Below are positions 42,928 through 53,267 of a stretch of DNA of 64,000 bases, in pieces. This stretch comes from PALSA-270 sp963770915. Its GTDB lineage: Bacteria; Acidobacteriota; Terriglobia; Terriglobales; Acidobacteriaceae. The first letter of the stretch is position 1, and the number at the start of each line of letters is the position of its first letter. Where the stretch lies: NCBI GenBank assembly GCA_963770915.1, contig CAVYRG010000001.1, positions 3,472,001 to 3,536,000 on the forward strand. The letters are read 5' to 3'. The notes below the pieces were generated by a model that was given only the letters and a program-made list of their open reading frames with translations, had not been told where the DNA came from and made no database searches. Position numbers and translations under genes: made by a program.

Positions 42928-43311
42928 CTATCCCTCGTCGCAGGTCAGCGGGAAGCCCTTCTCGCGCCATTCGCGAATGCCGCCATCCATGGAGATCACA
43001 TTGGTATAGCCCATTCTCTGCAGGTTGTCGGCGGCCAACGCCGAGCGGAAGCCTCCGCCACAGTAAAGAATCAAAAGTGCATTCAGATCAGTAACGCGCC
43101 GTTCGATATCCCGCTCGATGACGCCCTTGCCAAGATGAATCGCGCCCGGCAAATGATCTTTGGCGAATTCGCTTTCTTCTCGGACATCCACCAGAACGAA
43201 CTTGTCGCCTCGGTCGAGTTTGCCTTTGACCTCGTCCACATTGGTCTCGCGAATACGCGTCCGCGCTTCATCGACAATTTTTAGAAAACGCGGCGGATGT
43301 TGGTGCCCCAT
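42928..43311 (-). CDS. Single-domain rhodanese-like sulfurtransferase
   Basis: A 127-residue rhodanese from ATG 43311 (MGHQHPPRFLKIVDEARTRI). The domain includes DKFVLVDVREESEFAKDHLP, GAIHLGKG and the active-site loop ILYCGGGFRS with Cys84, then MDGGIREW. It can carry persulfide sulfur in the cytoplasm. The longer in-frame extension upstream to 43602 has no recognisable homology and overlaps the amidase gene, so the short start is preferred. Confidence 0.9.
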   Translation of the reverse strand: MGHQHPPRFLKIVDEARTRIRETNVDEVKGKLDRGDKFVLVDVREESEFAKDHLPGAIHLGKGVIERDIERRVTDLNALLILYCGGGFRSALAADNLQRMGYTNVISMDGGIREWREKGFPLTCDEG

Positions 43312-43496
43312 GATTTTCTCCTGAGCGGGAATTCCTGTCCGTGCCTGTGCGCCTCTGGGTTCCCCGACGGTCGTCTTTATGATCCGTTGAGGAAACGCCG
43401 AATCGTAGCTTTCCTCACAATACTTCGGCAAGCAATCATCAGGCAAACTGATTGGCCGTGCCGTGCTAGACTCGCACTTCCACGAAGTGGGACCGG

Positions 43497-44912
43497 ATGC
43501 CCGCATTAAATTTCCTTTCCGCTGTCTCCATGGTTGGGCAGATCCGTGCGAAGAAGTTGTCGCCGGTGGAGCTTGTTGAAGCGCATCTCGCGCAAATTGC
43601 AAGGCTCAACCCCAAGCTGAATGCATTCGTGTTTCTCGATGCGGAAGATGCGCGGCGCCAGGCCCGCGCTGCCGAAGCTAGAGCGATGCGGAATGAAATC
43701 GCAGGTTCGCTTCACGGGGTTCCCGTAAGCGTCAAGAGTTCGCTGGAAGTTGCCGGAATGCGTTGCGAGTCGGGCACCAAACAGCGAGAGGGATTCGTAG
43801 CCGAGAAGGACGCCCCGCTGGTTTCCCGGCTGCGCCAGGCCGGTGCCATCATTCTCGGCGTGACCAATACGCCGGAACTCCTCATGGCCTGGGAGACCGA
43901 CAATCTTCTTTATGGCCGCACCAACAATCCCTGGGACCTCGCCCGTACGCCCGGCGGCTCCAGCGGCGGCGAGGCCGCGGCGATTGCTTCGGGGTGTTCC
44001 GCAGGAGGAGTGGGGAGCGACGGCGGAGGATCGATTCGCGTGCCTTCTCACTTCAGTGGCATCTGTGGGCTCAAACCGACTCCGGGCCGCATTCCGGCGA
44101 CCGGCCACTTTCCTCAATCCACTGGACCGTTTGCGCTGATCGGAGTGGTTGGCCCCATGGCACGGACGGTCGCCGACTTGAAGCTGTTGTTCGAAGTGAT
44201 GCAGGGCCCCGATGACGGCGATCCTTCCGCCGTGCCTGTCCCTGTCCGCTGGCCCGGCGAAGGAGAAATGAAGAAGCTCCGCATCGGCTACTTTGAGGAC
44301 GATGGCCGCACTCCGGTGACTGCCGAAACACGAGCGGCCGTGCGCACGGCGGCCGAAGCCCTGCGCCGCGCCGGTTTTCAGGTCGAACCATTTCGCCCCG
44401 AGGGTCTTGAGCGTGCCCGGGAACTGTGGTGGAAGTTCTTCGGAGTGGCCGGCGGCATGATGCTGAACGACGCGATCCAAGGCCACGAAGCCGAGATCAG
44501 CCCCATCCTCAAACAATTTCTCGGCTTGGTGGCGAAAGAACCCGCTCACTCGGGAGACTCTTTGTTAGACGCATGGATTCAGCGCGACCTGCTGCGCATG
44601 AGGGTGTTTGCGCAAATGCGGGAATATCCGATTCTTTTGTGTCCGACTGCCGCCATTCCCGCTTTCCGCCACGGCGAGCGCAGTTGGCAGATTGAAGGCA
44701 GAACGGTGCAATATCTCGACGCGTGGAGCTACACGGAATGGTTCAACCTGCTGGGTTCTCCGGCGGCGGTGGTTCCGGTCGGCAAGTCGGCGGAGGGCTT
44801 GCCCATCGGGGTGCAAATCGCCGGGCGTCCTTGGGAAGAAGAATCGGTTCTCGCAGTCGCCGCCGAACTTGAAGCCCAATGCGGGCCGTGGCGCGAGGCT
44901 CCCCTGATCTGA
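43497..44912 (+). CDS. Amidase signature family enzyme
   Basis: A 471-residue amidase. The Ser-cisSer-Lys triad is visible: Lys80 (SVKSSLEVAG), cis-Ser155 (GGSSGGEAAAIASG) and nucleophile Ser179 (SDGGGSIRVP), followed by GICGLKPTPGRIP. Such enzymes hydrolyse amides or the Gln of GatA-type substrates. No GatB or GatC gene is beside it, so a small-amide hydrolase is more likely than GatA. The gene stands alone, divergent from the rhodanese gene. Start ATG 43497. Confidence 0.88.
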   Translation: MPALNFLSAVSMVGQIRAKKLSPVELVEAHLAQIARLNPKLNAFVFLDAEDARRQARAAEARAMRNEIAGSLHGVPVSVKSSLEVAGMRCESGTKQREGFVAEKDAPLVSRLRQAGAIILGVTNTPELLMAWETDNLLYGRTNNPWDLARTPGGSSGGEAAAIASGCSAGGVGSDGGGSIRVPSHFSGICGLKPTPGRIPATGHFPQSTGPFALIGVVGPMARTVADLKLLFEVMQGPDDGDPSAVPVPVRWPGEGEMKKLRIGYFEDDGRTPVTAETRAAVRTAAEALRRAGFQVEPFRPEGLERARELWWKFFGVAGGMMLNDAIQGHEAEISPILKQFLGLVAKEPAHSGDSLLDAWIQRDLLRMRVFAQMREYPILLCPTAAIPAFRHGERSWQIEGRTVQYLDAWSYTEWFNLLGSPAAVVPVGKSAEGLPIGVQIAGRPWEEESVLAVAAELEAQCGPWREAPLI

Positions 44913-45040
44913 CAGAACGCCAACCAGTTACCTGTCGGTTCCGCTAGTGTTTTTATACTATTTTTGTCTTCTTCCTATGTGAGTACTATGGCGTCCCACA
45001 AGGGGTTGCTGTGGAGGCGACCCTTGAAGCGTGGAACCCA

Positions 45041-47915
45041 ATGACAATTTCAGCCCAGAATAAAAGCCGTTGGCGCTCGCGGATCTTTCCCGCTTTGTGG
45101 GTATTCTTGTTTTGCTCCGCGATCTATCTGTACGGGTTTCCTCAACCCAACCTTGTTTATCCGGTGTTCGTCTTGCTGCATCTCGCGGCAGGCGCACTGG
45201 CTACGCTGCTCTTATTGATTTTCATGGTCGGGTTGTTGCGACAGGGAAGCCTAGTTTCGCGGGCTGGCTGGCTTTTGCTGGCTGCGGGTGGAATTGTCGG
45301 GCTGATTCTGGTCAAGACCGGCACCACGCTCGCGGAGTTCAGAATTCTCTATCTCCATATCGGCCTTTGCGTTGTGGGGGTGGGCCTCGTATTTGCAGAT
45401 TGGCTGGGCAAGCGCGGGTGGCTTGCCGCGGGCGCGGGTCGCGCCGTTGCGCGTTTTGCCGTCTGCCTGCTGGCGCTGGGCGGAGTAGCTGCAGGTGCGC
45501 GATACTTCCGCACCGCTCGCTGGTTGAACGCCGCCGTCATCCAGAATCCTGCGGATTCTCCTGCCACTATGGACCAGGAAGGCGACGGAGCCAACGGCCC
45601 CTTCTTCCCCAGCTCCGCCCAAGTCTACGGCGGACAGAAAATTCCCAGCAAGTTTTTCATGGAGTCCGACGCCTGCCAGCGCTGCCACGCCGACATTTAT
45701 AAGGAATGGTTCAGCTCATCGCATCATTTTTCATCGTTCAACAATCAGTGGTACCGCAAGAGCGTTGAGTACATGCAGGACACCATTGGCACAAAGCCGT
45801 CGAAGTGGTGCGGCGGCTGTCATGACCCGGCGGTTCTCTACGCCGGCAAAATGGATCGCCCGATTAAAGAGTTCGTGCACTCTCCCGAGGCGCAAGCCGG
45901 CTTGGGCTGCATGATGTGCCACTCCATCGCCAAGGTGAAAAGCACCATGGGCCAGGCGGACTTTTATCTGGACTATCCCAAGCTGCACGAGTTGGCCGCC
46001 AGCAAGAATCCGATCGTTCGTAGCTTGCACGATTTTCTGGTTTATCTGAATCCTGAGCCGCATCGCCGCGTCTTCTTGAAACCGTTCATGCGCAACCAGA
46101 CGGCGGAGTTTTGCGCCACCTGCCACAAGGTCCATCTCGACGTGCCGGTAGATCACTACCGTTGGATTCGCGGCTTCAACGAATACGACAACTGGCAGGC
46201 CAGTGGCGTTTCCGGCCAGGGCGCTCGCTCGTTCTACTATCCGCCCAAGCCTGCGCAGTGCGCCGATTGCCACATGCCGCTGACCCGCTCGAATGATGCC
46301 GGCAACGTCGACGGCTTTGTACACTCACACCGCTTTCCGGCGGCCAACACAGCTTTGGCAACGGCGAACGATGACGCCGAACAGCTCAAAGTGGAGGAAG
46401 ACTTCCTCAAGAACGGCATTCTTAGCGTGGACATTTTTGCGCTATCTCCCGATCGACGCCGAGCCCAAGTCAACCGAAGCGGCCGGCCAGGCTGAGATCG
46501 CAACCACCTTTGCCGTCGGAGAAGAGGCGGAAAGGCAAAATTACTCCCATCGATACTGGAGCGCCAGTTCCGCTTACTGCCCCGCTGAACCGGGTCCAAC
46601 CCGTAGTACGCCGAGGCGATACCGACCGTGTGGACGTTGTGGTCCGCACCAAGAAAATCGGGCACTTCTTCCCCGGCGGTACCGTCGATGCCTTTGATGT
46701 TTGGCTGGAGCTAAAAGCCACCGACGACAAGGGTCAAGTCATTTTCTGGAGCGGCGAGGTGGAAGATAACGGCCACGGCCCGGTCGAACCGGGCGCCCAT
46801 TTCTACAGTCTCTCCAGGTGGACGAGCACGGCAATCCCATCAACAAGCGCAACGCCTGGGCCACGCGGTCCGTGGTCTACGTGCACCTGATTCCTCCGGG
46901 CGCCGCCGACACGGTTCACTATCGCCTGCACATTCCCGAGAACGTCGGCAACAAGATCACGCTGCATGCGCGCTTGTGCTATCGCAAGTTCTCCTGGTGG
47001 AATACGCAGTTCGCTTTTGCTGGCGTTCCCGATCCCAATCAGAAGCCCAAACCGCAGGTGACGCCCGATTACGACGATACGAGATTCGTCTTCACCGGCT
47101 CACTGAAAGGCGTTTCCGCTAAACAAGAGAAGATTCCCGATCTTCCCATCGTGGCCCTCGCGGAAGATACCGTCACCCTCAACGTCGCTCCTCGCAGCGC
47201 TCCCGAGCCCAAGCCAAAAGAAGCTCTCGAAGCCGGCGACTGGCATCGCTGGAATGATTACGGCATTGGCTTGTTCCTGCAAGGCGACCTAAAGGCGGCG
47301 CAGGCCGCGTTTCAGAAAGTTACCGAAGTTGCTCCTGACAATCCCGACGGCTGGACCAACATTGGCCGCGCCGCCGTGCAGGAAGGCGACATGGACCGCG
47401 CCCGCACCGTTCTGGATAAAGCGCTGGCGCTGAGCCCGAAACTGGCGCGCTCCAACTACTTCTACTCCCGCGTGCTGCGCAGCGAGGGAGACTACGACGG
47501 TGCGATACAACATCTTCAAATCGTGCTCGCCCAATATCCCCGCGACCGCGTCGCGCTGAACGATTTGGGCCGCATCTACTTCCTGCAGCGCAAGTATTCC
47601 GAGGCAATTGCGACGCTGGAGCGCGTATTGGCGATCGATCCCGAAGACCTGCAGGCGCAATACAATCTCATGCTCTGCTACAGCGGATTAGGCGACGAGA
47701 AGGACGCGCACGAGCATGAGGTCCGCTATCTGCGCTTCAAAGCCAACGAGGCTTCGCAGGAGATCACCGGCCCCTACCGCCGCCTCCATCCCGACGACAA
47801 CAACGAACGCCAGGCGATCCACGAGCATGTCTCTGTGCCACTGCCGACACTGCAGGCCAAAGCTCCGCGGCGGAAGTATGCCACTGCGGCTCATCTCACT
47901 GGGGCGCCAAAATAA
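45041..47915 (+). pseudogene. Membrane-anchored pentaheme cytochrome c with TPR domain, broken by three frameshifts
   Basis: One gene appears split across three changes of frame within about 400 bases. Segment 1 has five membrane helices (ending near residue 160) and five CxxCH motifs: CQRCH, CGGCH, CMMCH, CATCH and CADCH. The frame shifts near 46450 (LPIDAEPKSTEAAGQAEIAT), again near 46530 (GKITPIDTGAPVPLT, then VDVVVRTKKIGHFFPGG), and again near 46815 (LQVDEHGNPINKRNAWATRS). The last segment has TPR repeats (WTNIGRAAVQEGDMDRART and AIATLERVLAIDPEDLQAQYN) and ends at 47915. The intact protein would be ~955 residues. Either the gene is inactivated or the assembly has indel errors here. The next gene overlaps its stop (TAATG). 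Confidence 0.75.
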
Positions 47916-49618
47916 TGCGCAAGCTCCTGTTTCTCTTCGCCATCTTTTTGATGCTGTTGCCGACGGCCGCCAAGGCCCAGGGCGTCGAATTCCGCGATAT
48001 TACTGCCCAGGCCGGCATCCGCTACGTTCACAACAACGCCGCTTTTGGAAAGAAATACCTTCCGGAAACCATGGGTCCCGGATGCGCCTTCATTGATTAC
48101 GATAACGACGGCTGGCCCGACATTCTGGTGACCAACGGCCAGAATTGGCCCGGCCACCCCGGCCCGGTGACCACGCTCAAGCTTTATCACAACAACCGCA
48201 ACGGCACCTTTACCGACGTCACCGCCAAAGCTGGCCTGGCCGTTTCCATGATGGGCATGGGAATCGCCGTCGGCGACTACGACAACGACGGCTACGACGA
48301 CATCTTCATCACCGCGGTCGGCCAGAGCCATCTCTTCCACAACAACGGCAACGGCACCTTTACGGACGTGACCAAGTCCGCCGGCCTCTGGGGGCCCGAT
48401 GAGTTTTCCACCAGCGCGGCCTGGGTGGATTACGACCGCGACGGCAAGCTCGATCTCATCGTCGCCAACTACGTGCAGTGGTCCATCAAAGGCGACTTGT
48501 TCTGCACTCTCGACGGCACCCACAAGTCGTACTGCACTCCGGAGTCCTACAAGGGAACCTCCGTGCGCCTATGGCACAACCTGGGCAATGGAAAATTTGA
48601 AGATGCCACCAAGGAAGCCGGGCTCTACGACCCGGCAGCCAAAAGCCTCGGCATCGTGATCATGGATTACAACGGTGACGGCTGGCCCGATATTTTCATC
48701 GCCAACGACACCCAACCCAACAAGCTCTACGAAAACAAGAAGAATGGCACGTTTCAGGACGTCGGCGTTCTCGCGGGAGTCGGCTTCAGCGAAGACGGCG
48801 TGGCGCGCGCCGGCATGGGCGTCGATGCCGCCGATTACGACCGCTCCGGCCACCCCAGCCTGATCATTACCAACTTCGCCAACCAGATGCTCTCGCTCTA
48901 CCATAATGAAGGCAACGGCCTATTCGTGGACGAAGCTCCGCAGTCCGAAGTCGGCCGAGCCACGCTGGTCACCTTAGGTTTTGGCTGCTTCTTCTTTGAC
49001 TATGACAACGATGGCTGGCCCGACATTTTCGTGGCCGATGGTCACATCGAGAATCGAATCCAGGAAGTGCAGAAGCGAGTGACCTATGCGGAGCCGCCCC
49101 ACATTTTCCGCAACCTCGGCGCCGGCAAATTTACCGAAGTGACGGATTCTCTCGGCGCGGCCTTCGCCAGCCCGAAAGTCGCGCGCGGCGCCGCCTATGC
49201 TGATATCGACAACGACGGCGCGCTCGACATGCTGATCACCACCAACGGCGGCCGCCTCTACTTGTTCCACAGCGAGGGTGTTACCAACCACAGCCTTCGC
49301 ATCAAGCTTTCCGGAACCAAGTCCAACCGCGACGGCATCGGCGCCCTCGTGCGGGTCACCGCGGCCGGAGAGAAAGGCGTGGAGTCCAAGATGCTTCGCA
49401 GCGGTTCCAGCTACATGTCGCAGAGCGAGCTGGTGCTGACCTTCGGCCTAGGCGCTGCCACAAAAGCCGATGCGGTCGAAATTCAGTGGCCGAGCGGCCA
49501 GGTGGACAAACTGACCAACGTGAGTGCCGGCCAGACCGTCACGGTTCAGGAAGGCAAGGGAATTATCGCCGCTACCCCATACCGCAGGCCCTGGTCTTCA
49601 CTGGTAGCCCAAAAATAA
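47915..49618 (+). CDS. CRTAC1-family FG-GAP/ASPIC-UnbV protein, exported
   Basis: A 567-residue secreted protein with a signal peptide (MRKLLFLFAIFLMLLPTAAKA). It contains FG-GAP/VCBS propeller repeats with calcium-loop motifs (DYDNDGWPDILVTNG, DYDNDGYDDIFITA, DYNGDGWPDIFIAND, DIDNDGALDMLITT) and a C-terminal ASPIC/UnbV domain (IRIKLSGTKSNRDGIGALVRV). These occur in exported surface or periplasmic proteins with unknown ligand. ATG overlaps the stop of the previous gene by one base (TAATG), suggesting translational coupling to the cytochrome-TPR gene. Confidence 0.9.
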   Translation: MRKLLFLFAIFLMLLPTAAKAQGVEFRDITAQAGIRYVHNNAAFGKKYLPETMGPGCAFIDYDNDGWPDILVTNGQNWPGHPGPVTTLKLYHNNRNGTFTDVTAKAGLAVSMMGMGIAVGDYDNDGYDDIFITAVGQSHLFHNNGNGTFTDVTKSAGLWGPDEFSTSAAWVDYDRDGKLDLIVANYVQWSIKGDLFCTLDGTHKSYCTPESYKGTSVRLWHNLGNGKFEDATKEAGLYDPAAKSLGIVIMDYNGDGWPDIFIANDTQPNKLYENKKNGTFQDVGVLAGVGFSEDGVARAGMGVDAADYDRSGHPSLIITNFANQMLSLYHNEGNGLFVDEAPQSEVGRATLVTLGFGCFFFDYDNDGWPDIFVADGHIENRIQEVQKRVTYAEPPHIFRNLGAGKFTEVTDSLGAAFASPKVARGAAYADIDNDGALDMLITTNGGRLYLFHSEGVTNHSLRIKLSGTKSNRDGIGALVRVTAAGEKGVESKMLRSGSSYMSQSELVLTFGLGAATKADAVEIQWPSGQVDKLTNVSAGQTVTVQEGKGIIAATPYRRPWSSLVAQK

Positions 49619-49688
49619 ACACGGCCAAGCGAAGCGCAAGAATACCCCTGTGCCTGCCTGTGTCCCCTGTGGTTTACTTCTTCTAAGC

Positions 49689-52600
49689 ATGATTCAGCGA
49701 ACTCTTCTCGGTTGCATGGTGCTCGTGGTTGCAACCGGCATTCTTACCGCCTCCCAAAGCGCTAAGCCCACTGATCGGCTGGAAGCGGCCCGCCTGAACA
49801 ACCTGGGCACCGCCTACATGAACCAGCAGCTCTTCGAGAAGGCCCTCAAGTCGTTTCAGGCCGCTACCGCAGCCGATCCCACGCTGGAGGTCTCTCGCGT
49901 TAACAGCGGCATCGCGCAGCTTGCCCTGGGGCACCCCGACCAGGCGAAAAACACGCTGACCGCCGTCGTCAGGGACGACCCCAACAATGCCCGCGCCTGG
50001 TTCAACCTCGGCCTGCTGGACAAGAACGGCGCCGATCCCCAGCCCGCTATTGAAGCCTTCCGCCACGTCACTGAAATTGATCCCCAAGACCCCGACGCCT
50101 GGTATTTTCTCGGCTCGGTTTACTCCCAGGCCCGCAAGTTTCCCGACGCAATCGACGCTTTCGAGCGCGCCCTGAAGTTGAATCCGCTGCACGCCTCGGC
50201 CGAATTCGGCCTGGCCCGCGCCTTGCAGCAGTCCGGAAAGACCGCCGAAGCGCACGAAGGAATGCAGCGATTCCTTTACATCACGCAGCACAAACTGGGT
50301 ACGCCGATCAGCCTGGCCTACGGCGAGCAGGGCAAATATTCGGTGGTGGAAGTCTCGCTGTCCGCGCCGGAAAAAGTTCTGGCGGCGATTCCGGTGCGTT
50401 TTGTGGATGTGACCCGGGAGGCAGGCCTTACCGCTAATCCGGCGTCCGCGGCGGCAAGCGATTTTGCCTCATTTCTAGCGCCGGGAGCTTGTTTTCTGGA
50501 CTATGACGGCGATGGTAAGCAGGATCTCTTCCTTGCCGACAACGGGCCGCACCGCGGCATGACCCTCTATCACAACCTGGGTGGTGGAAAATTTGAAGAT
50601 GTAACGAAAAAAGCTGGGCTTGATCCCACACTGCATGCCATCGGCTGCACCGCCGGGGACTACGACAACGACGGCTTTGTCGATCTCGCCGTAACTCTAA
50701 AGGACCGTGTGCTGTTGCTGCACAACGAGAAGAACGGCACGTTTAAGGATGTAACCGCGGCGGCGGGACTGAATAATCCATCTCCGGCCACGAGTGGCCC
50801 GAGGTTCGTTAATGTCGGCCTCACGTTTATTGACTACGATCATGACGGCGACCTGGATCTCTACGTCACCAAAGCGGCGGAAGACGCCATCCAATTGCCG
50901 TCGAGGGTGTGGAACGAAGCTTTGCCGCCCCATGGCAACAACACCATGTGGCGCAACAATGGCAACGGAACATTTACCGACGCGACCGATTCGCGAGGGC
51001 TTTTCGGCAACACGTCGAGCGTCGCCGCGATCGGTAGCGACTACAACAATGATCGCGCCGTTGACCTAATCGTAACCGGCGGCGCCAGGGGCGCAACGAT
51101 CTTCGAAAATCCCCGCGAGGGCGTGTTCAAAATTCAAGAAGCGTGGCCCCAAGCTGGCCCGACGAAGGTTGCTGGCGTGGCCGTCCTTGACTTGGATCAT
51201 GACGGCTGGATGGACCTTGCCTTCACTCATGTAGGCCACCCGGCCATTTCCCTGTGGCACAACAATCACGGCAAGTTCGAGCAGGTTCCGCTTCCCGCGA
51301 CGAACTGGCTCCGCGGATTCGGCGTGGCCGCCTTCGATTACGATGACGACGGCTGGGTCGATCTCGTTGCCGTTGGCGAAACCGCCGAAGGCAAAGGCGA
51401 AGTGAAGCTGTTCCGCAACCTTGGCCCCGATGGCTTCAAAGACGTAACCGCTGAGGTCGGCCTCGACAAAATCCAACTCAAAGATCCCCGCGCCATCATC
51501 ACCGGTGATTTCGATAATGACGGCGCTACCGACCTGCTCATCACCCAGAATCACGGCCCGGCGGTTCTGCTGCGCAACGAAGGCGGCAACAAGAACAATT
51601 GGTTTCGCCTCGCTCTGAAGGGCTTGGGAGACAACAAGAGCGCCATCGGCACTAAGATCGAGGTCTTCGCTGGCGGCAATCGGCAGAAATTCGAAATCGC
51701 CGGCTCCTCCGGCTTTCTGGGCCAAAACTCCACTACCATCAACGTTGGCCTGGGCCAGGCGAAAGAAGCTGACATTGTCCGCATGCTTTGGCCTACGGGA
51801 GTCTTGCAGGATGAGATTGCTGTCGCTGGTCTGCATGAGCACGACTACACGGAACTGGACCGCCGCGGCAGCTCTTGCCCCACGCTGTTTGTGTGGGACG
51901 GCAAGCGCTATCGGCTAGTTGGCGACATGCTTGGCGCGGGCGTCGTTGGCCATTGGATCGGTCCTGGCCAACGCGATATTCCGCGCCCCGTCGAATACAT
52001 CAAGATCGACCGTAACGCCATCCGGGAGAAAGACGGCAAACTCAGCTTCCGGTTCATGGAGCCGCTGGAAGAAGTCGTGTATCTCGACCAGGCAAAGCTG
52101 TTGGCCGTGGACCACCCCGCTCGCATCGATGTCGATCCCAACGAATATTTCGCCAGCAATCCGCCTTATCCGCCTTTCAAAGTGGTTGTCGCGCGGGATC
52201 TCCGCTTGCCCGCCGGAGCCTGGGACGAAAATCACCACAGCGTTCTTCCCGATCTGCTGGCCCACCACTACTTTGGCGATTTTCAGACGACCCAGTTTCA
52301 CGGTTTCGCAAAACCGCACAGCTTGGAACTCGATCTCGGCGTTCCCTACCACGGCGGCCCGCTGTGGCTGCTGATGCACGGCGAGGTTGAATATTATTCC
52401 GCTGATAGCATGTACGCTGCGGCGCAGGCGGGGATCGAATCCATCGCTCCTTACGTTGACGCGTTAGGTGCGGACGGCAAATGGGTGCGCGTCGAGAACG
52501 ACTTGGGTTTTCCCGCTGGCGGCCCGCGCACCATGACTGCCGACCTGACCGGCAAACTGCCGCGTGGAACGCAGCGCATCCGCATCACCACGAATCTTCA

Positions 52601-53162
52601 AGTCTACTGGGACAGCATTCTGATCGACCGCGCGAGTCAGCATCAGAGCCTGCGCCTTACGCCCATTCCGCTGGCTCGCGCGAATCTCGATTTCCACGGA
52701 TTCCCACTCAAAATCGAAAACCAGCCGCCCGGCAACGTGATGTATGTTTACGAAAAGGCCAGTGCCACCGGCCCGTACACCCGCCCCGTGGGTACTTACA
52801 CGCGCTACGGCGACGTGCTTCCGCTGCTGACCGCCACCGACGACCGTTTTGCGGTTTTTGGCTCGGGCGAGGAAGTTGCTCTCGATTTCGATCCCGCGAA
52901 GCTCCCGGCCCTGCCCAAAGGCTGGGTGCGAGATTATTTCTTCATGGCCGGCGGGTACGAGAAGGACATGGATTTCTACGCTGCCGACGGCGACACCGTC
53001 GATCCGCTGCCCTTTCACAATATGGGCGGCTACCCGTATCCGAAGGGCAAAGCTTTTCCCACGGATGCCGCGCACTTCGACTATCTCCTGAACTACAACA
53101 CGCGCTACATGTCCGGCGACGAACGGCAGCGCTATTCCTTCCAGTATCCGAAAGGGAAGTGA
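49689..53162 (+). CDS. Large TPR plus CRTAC1 (FG-GAP/ASPIC-UnbV) exported protein
   Basis: A 1157-residue protein from ATG 49689, with a signal peptide (MIQRTLLGCMVLVVATGIL). The N-terminal ~180 residues are TPR repeats (LNNLGTAYMNQQLFEKALKSF, AIEAFRHVTEIDPQDPDAW, AIDAFERALKLNPLHASA). The middle is an FG-GAP propeller (DYDGDGKQDLFLAD, DYDHDGDLDLYVTK, DFDNDGATDLLITQ) and an ASPIC/UnbV domain (IGTKIEVFAGGNRQKFEI). The last ~430 residues (from LFVWDGKRYRLVGDMLG) form a distinct beta-rich region that I do not recognise. It ends QRYSFQYPKGK. Confidence 0.88.
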   Translation: MIQRTLLGCMVLVVATGILTASQSAKPTDRLEAARLNNLGTAYMNQQLFEKALKSFQAATAADPTLEVSRVNSGIAQLALGHPDQAKNTLTAVVRDDPNNARAWFNLGLLDKNGADPQPAIEAFRHVTEIDPQDPDAWYFLGSVYSQARKFPDAIDAFERALKLNPLHASAEFGLARALQQSGKTAEAHEGMQRFLYITQHKLGTPISLAYGEQGKYSVVEVSLSAPEKVLAAIPVRFVDVTREAGLTANPASAAASDFASFLAPGACFLDYDGDGKQDLFLADNGPHRGMTLYHNLGGGKFEDVTKKAGLDPTLHAIGCTAGDYDNDGFVDLAVTLKDRVLLLHNEKNGTFKDVTAAAGLNNPSPATSGPRFVNVGLTFIDYDHDGDLDLYVTKAAEDAIQLPSRVWNEALPPHGNNTMWRNNGNGTFTDATDSRGLFGNTSSVAAIGSDYNNDRAVDLIVTGGARGATIFENPREGVFKIQEAWPQAGPTKVAGVAVLDLDHDGWMDLAFTHVGHPAISLWHNNHGKFEQVPLPATNWLRGFGVAAFDYDDDGWVDLVAVGETAEGKGEVKLFRNLGPDGFKDVTAEVGLDKIQLKDPRAIITGDFDNDGATDLLITQNHGPAVLLRNEGGNKNNWFRLALKGLGDNKSAIGTKIEVFAGGNRQKFEIAGSSGFLGQNSTTINVGLGQAKEADIVRMLWPTGVLQDEIAVAGLHEHDYTELDRRGSSCPTLFVWDGKRYRLVGDMLGAGVVGHWIGPGQRDIPRPVEYIKIDRNAIREKDGKLSFRFMEPLEEVVYLDQAKLLAVDHPARIDVDPNEYFASNPPYPPFKVVVARDLRLPAGAWDENHHSVLPDLLAHHYFGDFQTTQFHGFAKPHSLELDLGVPYHGGPLWLLMHGEVEYYSADSMYAAAQAGIESIAPYVDALGADGKWVRVENDLGFPAGGPRTMTADLTGKLPRGTQRIRITTNLQVYWDSILIDRASQHQSLRLTPIPLARANLDFHGFPLKIENQPPGNVMYVYEKASATGPYTRPVGTYTRYGDVLPLLTATDDRFAVFGSGEEVALDFDPAKLPALPKGWVRDYFFMAGGYEKDMDFYAADGDTVDPLPFHNMGGYPYPKGKAFPTDAAHFDYLLNYNTRYMSGDERQRYSFQYPKGK

Positions 53163-53228
53163 GGCCTTAGGCATCGGGCAGTCGAGGGCTTACATTGCGC
53201 AACCCGGCCAATAACGAATTTCCTAGTT

Positions 53229-53234
53229 TATAAT
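53229..53234 (+). promoter_or_regulatory. Consensus -10 box (TATAAT) upstream of the foldase gene
   Basis: TATAAT lies 34 bases before the ATG of the next gene. The -35 region at optimal spacing (53206-53211, GGCCAA) does not match consensus, so it may need an activator. GGAG at 53252-53255 is the likely ribosome-binding site. Confidence 0.45.
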
Positions 53235-53267
53235 CGTAATTCCTTCTATCGCTGGAGTTTCAACAAG

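Noticed and set aside
44954..44959. TATACT as a promoter for the cytochrome-TPR gene
   Set aside because: No acceptable -35 at 15-19 bases, so it was not listed as a feature.
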